Shown here piece by piece: positions 17,608 through 26,284 of a DNA stretch of 64,000 nt. Numbering within the stretch: the first letter of the stretch is position 1; the number at the start of each line of letters is the position of its first letter. The notes under the pieces are model-generated. The model saw nothing but the letters and a program-made list of their open reading frames with translations. It did not search any database and was not told where the DNA came from. Position numbers and translations under genes: made by a program. This stretch comes from Pedobacter petrophilus (GTDB lineage: Bacteria; Bacteroidota; Bacteroidia; Sphingobacteriales; Sphingobacteriaceae), in the NCBI RefSeq assembly GCF_009674725.1, contig NZ_WKKH01000005.1, positions 124,001 through 188,000 on the forward strand, read 5' to 3'.

Positions 17608-18663
17608 ATGAAAAAAATCGGGATTCTATTCGGCCAGGAGCGTTCTTTCCCTGAAGCCGTTATCGAAAGGATTAATCAAAAAGCCGAAGAAGGCATTACT
17701 GCCGAAGCAGTTAAAATCGACAAGATATTTCAGAACGTACCATTAGGTTATTCGGTCATTATCGATCGCATTTCTCAAGATGTTCCGTTCTACCGTGCAT
17801 CGTTAAAAAATGCTGCAACCACCGGTACAGCAGTAATTAATAATCCATTCTGGTGGAGTGCTGATGAGAAATTCTTTAACAATGCACTTGCTGAACAAAT
17901 TGGTGTTCCGGTTCCAAAAACTGCCTTAATTCCATCAAGGCAGCACCCAACTGGCACTACAGGAGAATCTTTTTCTAACCTAACCATGCCTTTGGATTGG
18001 GATGCTATTTTTGAATATACCGGCTTCCCTGCTTACATGAAACCTTATGATGGCGGTGGATGGAGAGATGTTTATAAACTTCATGATAAGGAAGATTTTT
18101 TTGATAAGCATAGTGGTACTGAACAATTGGTAATGCTTTTACAAGAGGAAATTATTTTTGAAGAATACTTCAGGTGTTACTGCATTGGCGGCAAACATGT
18201 GCGCATTATGCAATATGACCCTCGCAATCCCCATCATTTACGCTATGCGGTAGATGGTAAAGCACCTGACCCTAAATTACTGAAAACTGTAGAGGAGTAT
18301 ACACTTAAATTGTGCCAGTACTTAGGTTACGATTTTAATACTGTAGAGTTTGCCGTTCGGGATGGTGTGCCTATTGCTATTGATTTCTGCAACCCTGCGC
18401 CAGATGCAGACATTAAAAGTGTGGGACAGGAGAATTTTGATTGGGTAGTAGAAACTACGGCAAATTATGCCATCGAAAGAGCGAAAGCACAACAGGATGG
18501 TCAGGATAATTTAACCTGGGGTGAATATATTAAGGCTTCAGTAGCTGGAAAACCATTAGTTGCCAAAGCAGCACCAAAATTAACTGCGAAAAAAGCAGTG
18601 GCTGCGAAACCCGCTATAGAAAAAGCTGCTCCAAAGCCTAAAAAGGCAGCACCAAAAAAATAA
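17608..18663 (+). CDS. ATP-grasp ligase with a Lys/Ala/Pro-rich tail
   Basis: The first roughly 300 residues form an ATP-grasp domain: AYMKPYDGGGWRDV (about 145-158) has the Lys and glycine loop for ATP, LQEEIIFEEYFRC the adenine-side Glu pair, and VEFAVRDGVPIAIDFCNP the magnesium-binding segment. Such enzymes join a carboxylate to an amine through an acyl phosphate. The last 45 residues switch to a basic Lys-Ala-Pro repeat (AAPKLTAKKAVAAKPAIEK and so on), like histone H1 tails. No signal or membrane segment is seen. Spacing to the YbdK-type gene downstream is 27 bp, so co-transcription is likely. Confidence 0.8.
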   Translation: MKKIGILFGQERSFPEAVIERINQKAEEGITAEAVKIDKIFQNVPLGYSVIIDRISQDVPFYRASLKNAATTGTAVINNPFWWSADEKFFNNALAEQIGVPVPKTALIPSRQHPTGTTGESFSNLTMPLDWDAIFEYTGFPAYMKPYDGGGWRDVYKLHDKEDFFDKHSGTEQLVMLLQEEIIFEEYFRCYCIGGKHVRIMQYDPRNPHHLRYAVDGKAPDPKLLKTVEEYTLKLCQYLGYDFNTVEFAVRDGVPIAIDFCNPAPDADIKSVGQENFDWVVETTANYAIERAKAQQDGQDNLTWGEYIKASVAGKPLVAKAAPKLTAKKAVAAKPAIEKAAPKPKKAAPKK

Positions 18664-18690
18664 AAGGGAGATTTATAAATACCAATCAGG

Positions 18691-19791
18691 ATGAATGAAT
18701 TTACGCTGGGCATAGAGGAAGAGTACATGGTGATTGATCCCGTTACCAGGGAGCTTACCTCACATGATCAAAAAATTGTTGAAGCTGCGCAAAAGATCCA
18801 CAAAGACCAGGTAAAGGCAGAAATGCATCAGGCTGTGGTTGAAGTTGGGACCGGAATCTGCAAATCGACTACAGAAGCAAGGAAAGAGATTTCTCAGCTT
18901 CGTTACACCGTTTCGCAACTGGCAGGTGAGCAGGGTTTACGGATTGGTGCAGCAGGTACGCACCCCTTCTCCCATTGGGAAAAGCAGTTAATTACCGAAC
19001 ATCCGCGATACAATGAAATTGTAAACGAATTACAGGAGGCCGCAAGATCAAACCTGATCTTCGGCCTTCATGTTCATGTTGGTTTTCAATCGCGTGAGCT
19101 GGCTATCCATATTGCCAATCAGGTGAGGTATTTCTTACCGCACGTGTTTGCACTATCAACAAATTCGCCATTTTGGGAATCGAGAAATACAGGCTATAAA
19201 TCATTCAGAACCAAGATTTTCGATAAATTTCCACGTACCGGAATTCCTGATATTTTTAATAGCATTGAAGATTATGATAGCTATGTTAAGCTGCTGATCA
19301 AAACCAATTGCATGGATAATGCTAAAAAAATCTGGTGGGATATTCGTGTTCATCCGTTCTTTGATACCGTGGAATTTCGCATTTGCGATTGCCCGATGCT
19401 GATTGATGAAACAATGGCCTTTACTGCACTGTTTCAAGCCCTTTGTGCAAAATTATATAAGCTGCGGTTGCAGAATATGGAATTCATCAGCTATTCCAGG
19501 GCGCTTATTAATGAAAATAAATGGCGTGCGGCCCGTTATGGAATTGATGGAAACCTGATTGACTTTGGCAAGGAAATGGAAGTAAACTGCCGCAACCTGA
19601 TCCTCGAATTATTGGATTTTGTTGATGATGTGGTTGATGAATTAGGTTGCCGTGACGACATTAATTATGTTCACAAAATTCTGGAACACGGCACTGGTGC
19701 AGACAGACAGTTGGCTGTTTATCAACAAACTGGCAGCTTTGAATCAGTAGTAGATTACATTACTACCCAAACACTGATTGGTGCAAAGTAA
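18691..19791 (+). CDS. YbdK-type carboxylate-amine ligase (GCS2 family)
   Basis: The 366-residue protein opens with FTLGIEEEYMVIDP, the metal-binding start of the glutamate-cysteine ligase type 2 (GCS2) family. It then has AGTHPFSHW, FGLHVHVGF (ATP/metal site), WWDIRVHPFFDTVEFRICD and a final helical part. YbdK-like enzymes have weak gamma-glutamylcysteine ligase activity in vitro, but their true products are mostly unknown. It is flanked by an ATP-grasp gene and a glutamine amidotransferase gene (7-bp gap), pointing to a specialised amide-forming pathway rather than glutathione synthesis. A glutathione synthetase-like partner is not obvious. Confidence 0.88.
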   Translation: MNEFTLGIEEEYMVIDPVTRELTSHDQKIVEAAQKIHKDQVKAEMHQAVVEVGTGICKSTTEARKEISQLRYTVSQLAGEQGLRIGAAGTHPFSHWEKQLITEHPRYNEIVNELQEAARSNLIFGLHVHVGFQSRELAIHIANQVRYFLPHVFALSTNSPFWESRNTGYKSFRTKIFDKFPRTGIPDIFNSIEDYDSYVKLLIKTNCMDNAKKIWWDIRVHPFFDTVEFRICDCPMLIDETMAFTALFQALCAKLYKLRLQNMEFISYSRALINENKWRAARYGIDGNLIDFGKEMEVNCRNLILELLDFVDDVVDELGCRDDINYVHKILEHGTGADRQLAVYQQTGSFESVVDYITTQTLIGAK

Positions 19792-19798
19792 TTTTAAA

Positions 19799-20626
19799 AT
19801 GAATAAAAAAGATTTAAAGGTCGCCGTTATTGACTTGAATAATGGTGCACCGAATCAAGGTATGCGGGGAATTCAGGAGATTCTTTTGCGCTTTAGAGAT
19901 GACAACCACATTAATCTTTCTTTTGATCTTTTTGATTTAAGACAGAAAGGTGAAATTCCAGGACTGGAATACGACGCTTATATTTCCAGCGGCGGACCAG
20001 GAAGTCCGTTAGAAAGTGAAGGGGAAAAGTGGGAAAATGATTTTTATAACCTGCTTGATCAGATAGAAACTTTCAACATTAAAAATGAAGGACAGAAAAA
20101 GTATGCTTTTTTAATTTGCCATTCCTTTCAGCTTGCCTGCCGGAAATATAAATTGGGTAATGTGACCGAAAGAAGATCGAATGCTTTCGGAATTTTTCCA
20201 ATTACGCTTACTGAAGAGGGTGAACAGGACGAAATTTTTAATGGCATTACCAATCCGTTTTTTTCTGTTGATAGCAGAGACTGGCAGGTAATAGAGCCAG
20301 ATTTTGAAGCTTTTGAAAGAAAGGGGGCAACGCTTTTAGCGATAGAAAAGGAACGCAAGCATGTGGATTTGGAACGCTGTATGATGTCAATCCGGTTTTC
20401 AAATGAAATTATAGGCACGCAATTTCATCCGGAAGCAGACCCAGTTGGTATGAAAATGTACCTCCTGCAAGACGAGAAGAAAGAAGCAATTGTTGGGATG
20501 CATGGCGAAGTCAAATATCTTGATATGTTAAATAGTTTGGATGATCCGGACAGGATTGTATTGACACAAAGTGTAATCTTGCCTAACTTTTTAAATAAGG
20601 CAATCGGGAAGTTGCAGGAGGTATAA
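19799..20626 (+). CDS. Class I glutamine amidotransferase-like protein
   Basis: From the ATG at 19799 it has 275 residues. It shows the class I GATase triad: SSGGPGSPLE (oxyanion strand), LICHSFQLACR with the nucleophile Cys near residue 107, and GTQFHPEADPVG with His and Glu. GATases of this type remove ammonia from glutamine and pass it to a partner, or act as gamma-glutamyl hydrolases. It lies 7 bp after the YbdK-like gene, so the two may work together. The N-terminal KKDLKVAVIDLNNGAPNQG is unlike carbamoyl-phosphate or GMP synthase subunits. Confidence 0.83.
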   Translation: MNKKDLKVAVIDLNNGAPNQGMRGIQEILLRFRDDNHINLSFDLFDLRQKGEIPGLEYDAYISSGGPGSPLESEGEKWENDFYNLLDQIETFNIKNEGQKKYAFLICHSFQLACRKYKLGNVTERRSNAFGIFPITLTEEGEQDEIFNGITNPFFSVDSRDWQVIEPDFEAFERKGATLLAIEKERKHVDLERCMMSIRFSNEIIGTQFHPEADPVGMKMYLLQDEKKEAIVGMHGEVKYLDMLNSLDDPDRIVLTQSVILPNFLNKAIGKLQEV

Positions 20627-20650
20627 AAACTGCTGTATCCTGAAGTAGGT

Positions 20651-20722
20651 CGTCCTTGCGAAGCACGAAGCAATCCTATTCATTAACAGGCTTTAAGATT
20701 CCTTCGTGCCTCCCCAATGACG
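20651..20722. repeat. REP-like inverted repeat
   Basis: The left arm (20651-20675) reads CGTCCTTGCGAAGCACGAAG then CAATC; the right arm (20697-20722) is its near-complement ending in CAATGACG. It is the same family as the element at 39007-39083. It sits between two genes of the amidoligase cluster. Confidence 0.85.
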
Positions 20723-20745
20723 AAAACCCTTAATCGTAATCATTT

Positions 20746-21933
20746 ATGATCCCTGCTCAACGAAAAAAATTTAATCAGCAATTAACAGCAGAAAAGTATA
20801 AAAGCTTTTTAGATCAACTTCAGGATGGTTACCCGGAAATCCCCTTTCGTGTAGCAGAAACACCGGTATTTATTCCAAAGGCTTTAAAAGAAAAACTGAT
20901 TGCAGCAGGCGAAGAAATCATCAAGCTGATTAAACAACCTAACTTTAAAGACCTTACAACAGATGCCATTCCAACAGATTGGAATGTACCCAATGAGGGC
21001 GGGCAACCTCATTTTTTAACTTTCGATTTTGGCATTTGCAAAAATGATGCCGGAGAACTAACGCCTATGCTGATTGAAATGCAAGGTTTCCCATCACTTT
21101 ATGGTTTTCAGCCTCACCTGGGGAAAACCTTTGCTTCGCATTTTGACATCGATCCATCGTTAAATTATTTCCTGAATGGATTTAATGAAGAGCAGTATAT
21201 CCAATTACTGAAGGAAGTGATTATTGGAAAACACCAACCGCATGAGGTTGCACTGATGGATCTTGATGCGCCAAATCAGAAAACAGCAATCGATTTCTTT
21301 GTGACACAAAAATTGCTGGGCATAAAAATACTGGCATTAGAAGACATTAAGAAGATTGGTCGGCAGCTTTTCTATGAAGAAAATGGAAAACAGATTCAAT
21401 TAAAAAGAATTTATAACCGCTTAATCTTCGATGAAGTTGCCAACGATACAGCAATCTTTAAAACCAGCTTCGATCCACGCGAAGAACTGGATATTGAATG
21501 GGTTACCCACCCAAACTGGTTTTACAGAATCAGCAAATACACCATGCCTTTTCTGGATAGTGAATTCGTTCCGGAAACCCGGTTCTTGAACCAGATAGAT
21601 AGTATTCCTCCCGATTTAGAAAATTATGTACTAAAACCATTGTTTTCCTTCGCAGGCATGGGCGTAATAATCGATGTGACGGAACAAGACATCAATGCCA
21701 TTCAAGATCCTGAAAATTGGATTTTACAGCAAAAAGTTAATTATGAACCAGCCGTACAGTCTCCAACTGGTGGTGTGAAAGCAGAAATCAGAATGATGTA
21801 TTTATGGCCTGATGGTGGTGAGCCTCAGCTCTGTACTAATCTGGCAAGGTTAAGTCGTGGAAAAATGATTGGCGTAAGATACAATGCCAATTTTGACTGG
21901 GTTGGCGGCACCGTTGCGTTTATGGAGGAGTAG
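20746..21933 (+). CDS. ATP-grasp-like protein, last gene of the amidoligase cluster
   Basis: The 395-residue protein has no signal peptide. The C-terminal third looks ATP-grasp-like: YVLKPLFSFAGMGVII (Lys and glycine loop), WILQQKVNYEPA and KAEIRMMYLWPDG. The first half has FDFGICKNDAGELTPMLIEMQ and a pre-ATP-grasp-like part. The order resembles glutathionylspermidine synthase-type or circularly arranged ATP-grasp folds, but I cannot name the family with certainty. Its place behind the GATase gene, separated only by a REP-like repeat, suggests the same pathway. The product is unknown. Confidence 0.65.
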   Translation: MIPAQRKKFNQQLTAEKYKSFLDQLQDGYPEIPFRVAETPVFIPKALKEKLIAAGEEIIKLIKQPNFKDLTTDAIPTDWNVPNEGGQPHFLTFDFGICKNDAGELTPMLIEMQGFPSLYGFQPHLGKTFASHFDIDPSLNYFLNGFNEEQYIQLLKEVIIGKHQPHEVALMDLDAPNQKTAIDFFVTQKLLGIKILALEDIKKIGRQLFYEENGKQIQLKRIYNRLIFDEVANDTAIFKTSFDPREELDIEWVTHPNWFYRISKYTMPFLDSEFVPETRFLNQIDSIPPDLENYVLKPLFSFAGMGVIIDVTEQDINAIQDPENWILQQKVNYEPAVQSPTGGVKAEIRMMYLWPDGGEPQLCTNLARLSRGKMIGVRYNANFDWVGGTVAFMEE

Positions 21934-22097
21934 TATCCCTCATAAATGGCTCTTGGAGACATGAACCATAGCACATTAGAAAGAAAATTGCACATAGTTT
22001 TAGATGTAATCTTATCTCAGCAAGGTAAACAAAAGGCATTTCAATAAATTACATTCAGCTGAACACCAAAAATGGAAAAGCCTGTTATATTTGTGTT

Positions 22098-22256
22098 ATG
22101 AATATTCAAACCATTTTAGTCTTTTTACTTTTTGCGGTAGCATTGGTATATGTTGGCCGCTTGGTTTACAAATCCCTTCAGGTAAAGAAAGATGGCTGCG
22201 GAGGCAATTGCAAATGCGGCGTCGATTTTTCAGACATTAACCCATCTAAAAAGTAA
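22098..22256 (+). CDS. FeoB-associated Cys-rich membrane protein
   Basis: The 52-residue protein has one membrane segment (about 4-20) and then the cysteine cluster CGGNCKC (residues 34-40). This is the layout of the small FeoB-associated Cys-rich family (PF12669-like). Members often lie next to ferrous iron transporter FeoB, but no feoB is in this window. The gene ends 12 bp before a Crp/Fnr regulator gene. A perfect -7-like TATATTTG lies at 22086-22093, five bases before the ATG, so the transcript could be leaderless. Confidence 0.7.
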   Translation: MNIQTILVFLLFAVALVYVGRLVYKSLQVKKDGCGGNCKCGVDFSDINPSKK

Positions 22257-22268
22257 AATCTCAGCTTC

Positions 22269-22856
22269 ATGATTGATCAGTTTAAAAACTATCTAAAAGA
22301 AAAAATAGCGATAACTGATGAGCAATTCGAAAGTATTTCTTCAGAGTTAAAGGTAAAGAAATTCGACAAGAGCGAGATCATTCAATATACCGGCGATAAA
22401 CTCAAACACGGATTTTTTGTTTGCAAAGGTCTCTTACGGGCCTATTCTGTCGATGCCAAAGGAAAAGAACATATTTTACAGTTTGCACCGGAAAACTGGT
22501 TAATATCAGACCGGAATAATATGAACAACGAGCCATCTGTATTTTTTATTGATGCTATTGAGGCCACAGAAGTAGTATTAATGCCAAACGATTTTATGCA
22601 ACAGGCTGCTATGCGGGTGCCGTGCCTGCAGCCCTTGCAAATAAACCTGCTTAATAATTCTATTCGCTTTATGCAGAAAAGAATTAACATGCTGCTAAGT
22701 GCAACTGCAGAAGAACGCTATCTCGACTTTATCAAACTTTACCCAAATCTTACGCTTCGTGTTCCCCAGTGGATGATTGCCTCTTATTTGGGCATTACGC
22801 CAGAATCACTTAGCCGGGTAAGAAAAGAACTTGCCCACAAGCATTTCCGACCTTAA
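22269..22856 (+). CDS. Crp/Fnr family transcription regulator
   Basis: The 195-residue protein has an N-terminal cyclic-nucleotide-binding-like beta barrel (about 15-115), with KSEIIQYTGDKLKHGFFVCKG. A C-terminal helix-turn-helix carries IASYLGITPESLSRVRKEL. It lacks the Fnr-type N-terminal cysteine set, so iron-sulfur oxygen sensing is unlikely. Such regulators often sit beside YceI and pirin genes in Bacteroidota, and both follow here. It may control them in response to redox or electrophile stress; this is inference from neighbourhood. Confidence 0.85.
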   Translation: MIDQFKNYLKEKIAITDEQFESISSELKVKKFDKSEIIQYTGDKLKHGFFVCKGLLRAYSVDAKGKEHILQFAPENWLISDRNNMNNEPSVFFIDAIEATEVVLMPNDFMQQAAMRVPCLQPLQINLLNNSIRFMQKRINMLLSATAEERYLDFIKLYPNLTLRVPQWMIASYLGITPESLSRVRKELAHKHFRP

Positions 22857-23020
22857 GCAATGTTGAATGATTGAGTTTTGAATGAGGAATGGCTTTTCAA
22901 TTATTCTCTGATTCTCCCATTAAATCCTTCAATAATTTATTAATTACCATACATCAACCCTTATCCTAAGCTTGTACCGTAATTTTGTAATGCAATATTA
23001 AACGCATCAAATCAAAATAT

Positions 23021-23551
23021 ATGGCAACTATAAAATGGGTCTTAGATCCAACACATAGCGAACTTCAGTTCAAGGTTAAACACTTAATGATCACAACCAT
23101 TACCGGCAACCTGAAATCTTTTTCGGCAACGTTAGCTGCTGAAGGCGAAGATTTTGATCATTCGGAAATTACTTTCAAAGGCGATATTAACTCTCTGGAT
23201 ACCGGAAATACAGATCGCGACAACCACTTAAAAAGTGCAGACTTTTTTGATGGTGAGAAATTCCCTCATCTATCCTTCAAATCACAATCTGTTGAGAAAG
23301 ATGGTAGCGATTACATTCTTAAAGGTGATTTAACAATCAAAGGCGAAACCAAACCTGTACAATTAACTGCTGAGTTTGGAGGTATTGCTACAGATCCCTG
23401 GGGGAATACTAAAGCAGGTTTCACACTAAATGGAAAAATTAACCGAACAGATTTCGGCTTAACCTGGAATACCGCTATTGAGGGTGGTGGCGTAATGGTA
23501 AGCGAAGAAGTTCGGTTATCAGGTGAGCTTCAATTTGTAAAAGAAGCTTAA
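23021..23551 (+). CDS. YceI family lipid-binding-like protein
   Basis: The 176-residue protein starts WVLDPTHSELQFKVKHLMITT and contains LTIKGETKPVQL and the late GLTWN, which are YceI hallmarks. The fold is a lipocalin-like barrel that can bind isoprenoids. No signal peptide is present, unlike proteobacterial YceI, so it should be cytoplasmic. The gene lies 165 bp after the Crp/Fnr gene and 44 bp before the pirin gene, consistent with a small regulon. Confidence 0.92.
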   Translation: MATIKWVLDPTHSELQFKVKHLMITTITGNLKSFSATLAAEGEDFDHSEITFKGDINSLDTGNTDRDNHLKSADFFDGEKFPHLSFKSQSVEKDGSDYILKGDLTIKGETKPVQLTAEFGGIATDPWGNTKAGFTLNGKINRTDFGLTWNTAIEGGGVMVSEEVRLSGELQFVKEA

Positions 23552-23595
23552 GTCACTTCCTGCGCTCCCGTTTTTTTATCTCAATACGCATTTAT

Positions 23596-24465
23596 ATGGA
23601 AGTAAAATCAGTATCCAGAATATTAAATCCGCCTGTACCACATATGGTTGGGGATGGCTTTCGGGTACATACCTTTTTCCCGGGTGGATATGATATTAAT
23701 ATGAGTCCGTTCTTCCTGATGGATTATGGCTCAAAAATCAATTTTTCTGCCCGCAAAGATCCCCGGGGAGTGGGTATACATCCACACCGTGGTTTTGAAA
23801 CCGTAACAATAGCTTATCATGGAGCAATTGCGCACCATGATAGTGCTGGAAATTGTGGTACTATCTATCCCGGAGATGTTCAATGGATGACCGCCGCAAG
23901 TGGCATTCTCCATAAAGAATACCATGAAACGCAATATAGCCTTACCGGTGGGCCTTTCCAGATGGTTCAACTTTGGATTAACTTACCTGCAAAGGATAAA
24001 TTGGGAAAACCTAAATATCAGGCTGTTAAACAATCGGAAATGGTATCTGTTGATTTGCCGGATGAGGGAGGAAAAATTGAAATTATTGCCGGAAATTATC
24101 AAGGTATTAAAGGGAACGCGAATACTTTTTCTCCGATAAATGTATATAATGCAAGATTAAACAAAGGCGGCAAAGCACATTTTAGTTTCCCGGAAAACTT
24201 CAATACCGGTTTTATGGTTATTGAAGGAGCCATAAAAATAAACGGATCAGAAAAGGCTGATGTAAATCACTTTATCTATTTCGAAAACACCGGAACAGAG
24301 ATTGAAATCGAAGCTTTAGAAAATACCGTGGTTCTGGTACTTAACGGAGAACCCATTAATGAGCCAATTGCACATTACGGGCCTTTTTTAATGAATACCG
24401 AAGCAGAAATTCAACAAGCCATCTCAGATTATAATCAGGGAAAATTTGGCTATCTTGATGAATAA
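23596..24465 (+). CDS. Pirin family protein
   Basis: The 289-residue bicupin starts with PHMVGDGFRVHTFFPG. The metal-binding motif is seen as GIHPHRGFETVTIAYHG, followed by SAGNCGTIYPGDVQWMTAASGILHKEY. Pirins hold iron or another metal at the three His and one Glu, and some have quercetinase activity. The C-terminal cupin ends NEPIAHYGPFLMNT. It follows yceI closely and has a terminator behind it. Confidence 0.93.
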   Translation: MEVKSVSRILNPPVPHMVGDGFRVHTFFPGGYDINMSPFFLMDYGSKINFSARKDPRGVGIHPHRGFETVTIAYHGAIAHHDSAGNCGTIYPGDVQWMTAASGILHKEYHETQYSLTGGPFQMVQLWINLPAKDKLGKPKYQAVKQSEMVSVDLPDEGGKIEIIAGNYQGIKGNANTFSPINVYNARLNKGGKAHFSFPENFNTGFMVIEGAIKINGSEKADVNHFIYFENTGTEIEIEALENTVVLVLNGEPINEPIAHYGPFLMNTEAEIQQAISDYNQGKFGYLDE

Positions 24466-24493
24466 ACAAACCCTTGAGGCAAATAGAATAAGT

Positions 24494-24541
24494 AAAGAAC
24501 AAGCTGGATGAAACTAATTAACCCGGCATGTTCTTTTTGTA
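24494..24541. terminator. Terminator between pirin and ispF genes
   Basis: AAAGAACA-a-GCTGG pairs with CCGGC-a-TGTTCTTT (one mismatch), followed by T-rich DNA on the plus strand. Confidence 0.6.
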
Positions 24542-24559
24542 GTTATTATCTTTAAATAT

Positions 24560-25039
24560 TTATGCTTTTTCAATGAGGCAAACGGCATAAGCCACTACGC
24601 CTTCTTCCCGGCCCACAAAACCCATTAGCTCATTTGTTGTTGCCTTTATAGAAATCTCTTCGGTAGAAATGCCAATAGCAGCTGCAATATTTTCCTGCAT
24701 CGCAGGAATGTGGGGATTGATTTTTGGTGCTTCTAAACAAAGCATTGCATCGATATTTCCTACTTGCCAGCCTTTTTCAGTGAGTAATTTAACCGTTTCC
24801 TTTAATAGGATTATGCTGCTGATCCCTTTCCATCGGTCGTCTGTATTTTTGAAATGGAAGCCGATATCACGTAGGTTAGCTGCACCTAAAAGCGCATCAC
24901 ATATGGCATGTAGCAAAACATCAGCATCTGAATGGCCGAAAGCCCCCTTATGGTGTTCCAAAGTTACGCCACCCACTACAAAAGGGTGTTGATCTTTTAA
25001 CTGGTGCACGTCGAAGCCGAAGCCTACTCTAATTTTCAT
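24560..25039 (-). CDS. ispF: 2-C-methyl-D-erythritol 2,4-cyclodiphosphate synthase
   Basis: The 159-residue enzyme of the MEP isoprenoid pathway converts CDP-methylerythritol phosphate to MEcPP and CMP. It starts VGFGFDVHQL, in which D8 and H10 bind zinc. GHSDADVLLHAICDALLGA carries the next ligand His, and IGFHF is the further active-site part. The end NELMGFVGREEGV matches the family. Length is standard. It lies 60 bp downstream of porV on the same strand and may be co-transcribed. Confidence 0.97.
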   Translation of the reverse strand: MKIRVGFGFDVHQLKDQHPFVVGGVTLEHHKGAFGHSDADVLLHAICDALLGAANLRDIGFHFKNTDDRWKGISSIILLKETVKLLTEKGWQVGNIDAMLCLEAPKINPHIPAMQENIAAAIGISTEEISIKATTNELMGFVGREEGVVAYAVCLIEKA

Positions 25040-25099
25040 TGAATTAAATTTATAGATCTGATTGGATAAATCGATTGATTAAACCGTTAAATAATGAGA

Positions 25100-26284
25100 T
25101 TACTTTACGGTTTTCTTATCACCAAAGTTAAACAAAAGACCAAAACGTAAGGTATTGGCAAGCGGACTTGTTTGGGCATTTGCCAATAAGTAAGAAAAAT
25201 CGATGTTAAAAACATTGTATTTTAAACCTAATCCCAATGTAAAATAGCGGCTATCGCCTTTCATCGGACTCTGATGATTATAACCTGCTCTGATTGCAAA
25301 TTGTTGATTATGCCAATACTCTACTCCCGTAGAGATGCCAACTTCTTTAAGTTCTTCACTAAAACCGCCTGGTGCATCACTAAAAGAACCAAATATTCCC
25401 GCAGGAACAGATCTGTTTGGATCTTTACCGCTTACAATATTATTATTGGCATCGTAAATAGGTTGCGTTGGCACGAGTAACTTATTAAAATCAAGTGCAA
25501 AAGTGAAAGTGCTGTAATCGTCTAACGTAATGGTAGAAGCGCCGCCTAATTTAAAATTAGTTGGCAGAAAAAAATCCTGGCCATTATCAGAGTAACTCAT
25601 TTTTGTACCGATGTTCGAAATATTTGCGCCGGCAGAAAAAACGGCTGGCTTACCAAACAAGTTGCTTGATGTTTTATACAAACCTGAAACATCAACAGCA
25701 ATGGCATTTCCTCCACGAACCTGGCCGGAAGCGAACTGACCGGAAGCCAGGTTGGAATAAATGTAACGTAAAGTAGTTCCCAATGAGAAATCTTCACCGA
25801 ATTTTCTTGCAAAAGAAACATCAAACGCCAGTTCGTTCGGGTTGGCAATTCCAAGCTCTTGCTGGTTGATGTCTGTTAACTGAATTGACCCCAACGAAAA
25901 ATACCTTAAAGATGCACCTATGGTATTTCTATCATCTAACTTATAGAAACCACTAAGATAGGTAAGGCTAATATCTGGCACCAGATTTTTTAACCAGGGA
26001 CTGTAAGAAACAGCAAAACCATATGGTTTATCAAGAAAAGCTAATTTAGAAGAATTAATGCTGGCTGAATTTACATCGCCGGCAACTGCTACGCCAGCAT
26101 CTCCCATCGAGCCGGCCCGGGCGTCAGGAGTAATTAATAAAAATGGAACCGCGGTTACAATATTATTAGATTCACTACCGCTGGTTAATGTATTGCCAGC
26201 AACTACTTGTGCGTTTGTTTTACCAAACACCAAGGCGAAAGAGAGTGCAGAAAAAGCAAGTTTACAAATGTACTTGAGATTCAT
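25100..26284 (-). CDS. porV: Type IX secretion system outer-membrane protein PorV
   Basis: The 394-residue beta-barrel protein has a signal peptide (ending near GKTNAQ) and FLLITPDARAGSMGDAGVAV, the PorV/LptO hallmark. It closes with LRFGLLFNFGD. PorV shuttles cargo from the SprA translocon to the PorU sortase and is needed for T9SS secretion. In Flavobacterium, porV, porU and gldJ are adjacent; here porV and gldJ are divergent neighbours and no porU lies between. Its start codon is preceded directly by the small palindrome CCTTTAAAGG. Confidence 0.93.
   Translation of the reverse strand: MNLKYICKLAFSALSFALVFGKTNAQVVAGNTLTSGSESNNIVTAVPFLLITPDARAGSMGDAGVAVAGDVNSASINSSKLAFLDKPYGFAVSYSPWLKNLVPDISLTYLSGFYKLDDRNTIGASLRYFSLGSIQLTDINQQELGIANPNELAFDVSFARKFGEDFSLGTTLRYIYSNLASGQFASGQVRGGNAIAVDVSGLYKTSSNLFGKPAVFSAGANISNIGTKMSYSDNGQDFFLPTNFKLGGASTITLDDYSTFTFALDFNKLLVPTQPIYDANNNIVSGKDPNRSVPAGIFGSFSDAPGGFSEELKEVGISTGVEYWHNQQFAIRAGYNHQSPMKGDSRYFTLGLGLKYNVFNIDFSYLLANAQTSPLANTLRFGLLFNFGDKKTVK

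Noticed and set aside
18691-19791. Glutathione biosynthesis gshA role for the YbdK-like gene
   Set aside because: No glutathione synthetase is recognisable nearby and the context is a mixed amidoligase cluster; the GCS2 fold alone does not prove gamma-glutamylcysteine synthesis.
21961-22047. 28-codon frame with a GGAG-like site before the FeoB-associated gene
   Set aside because: Too short, no recognisable features and not supported by any neighbouring signal.
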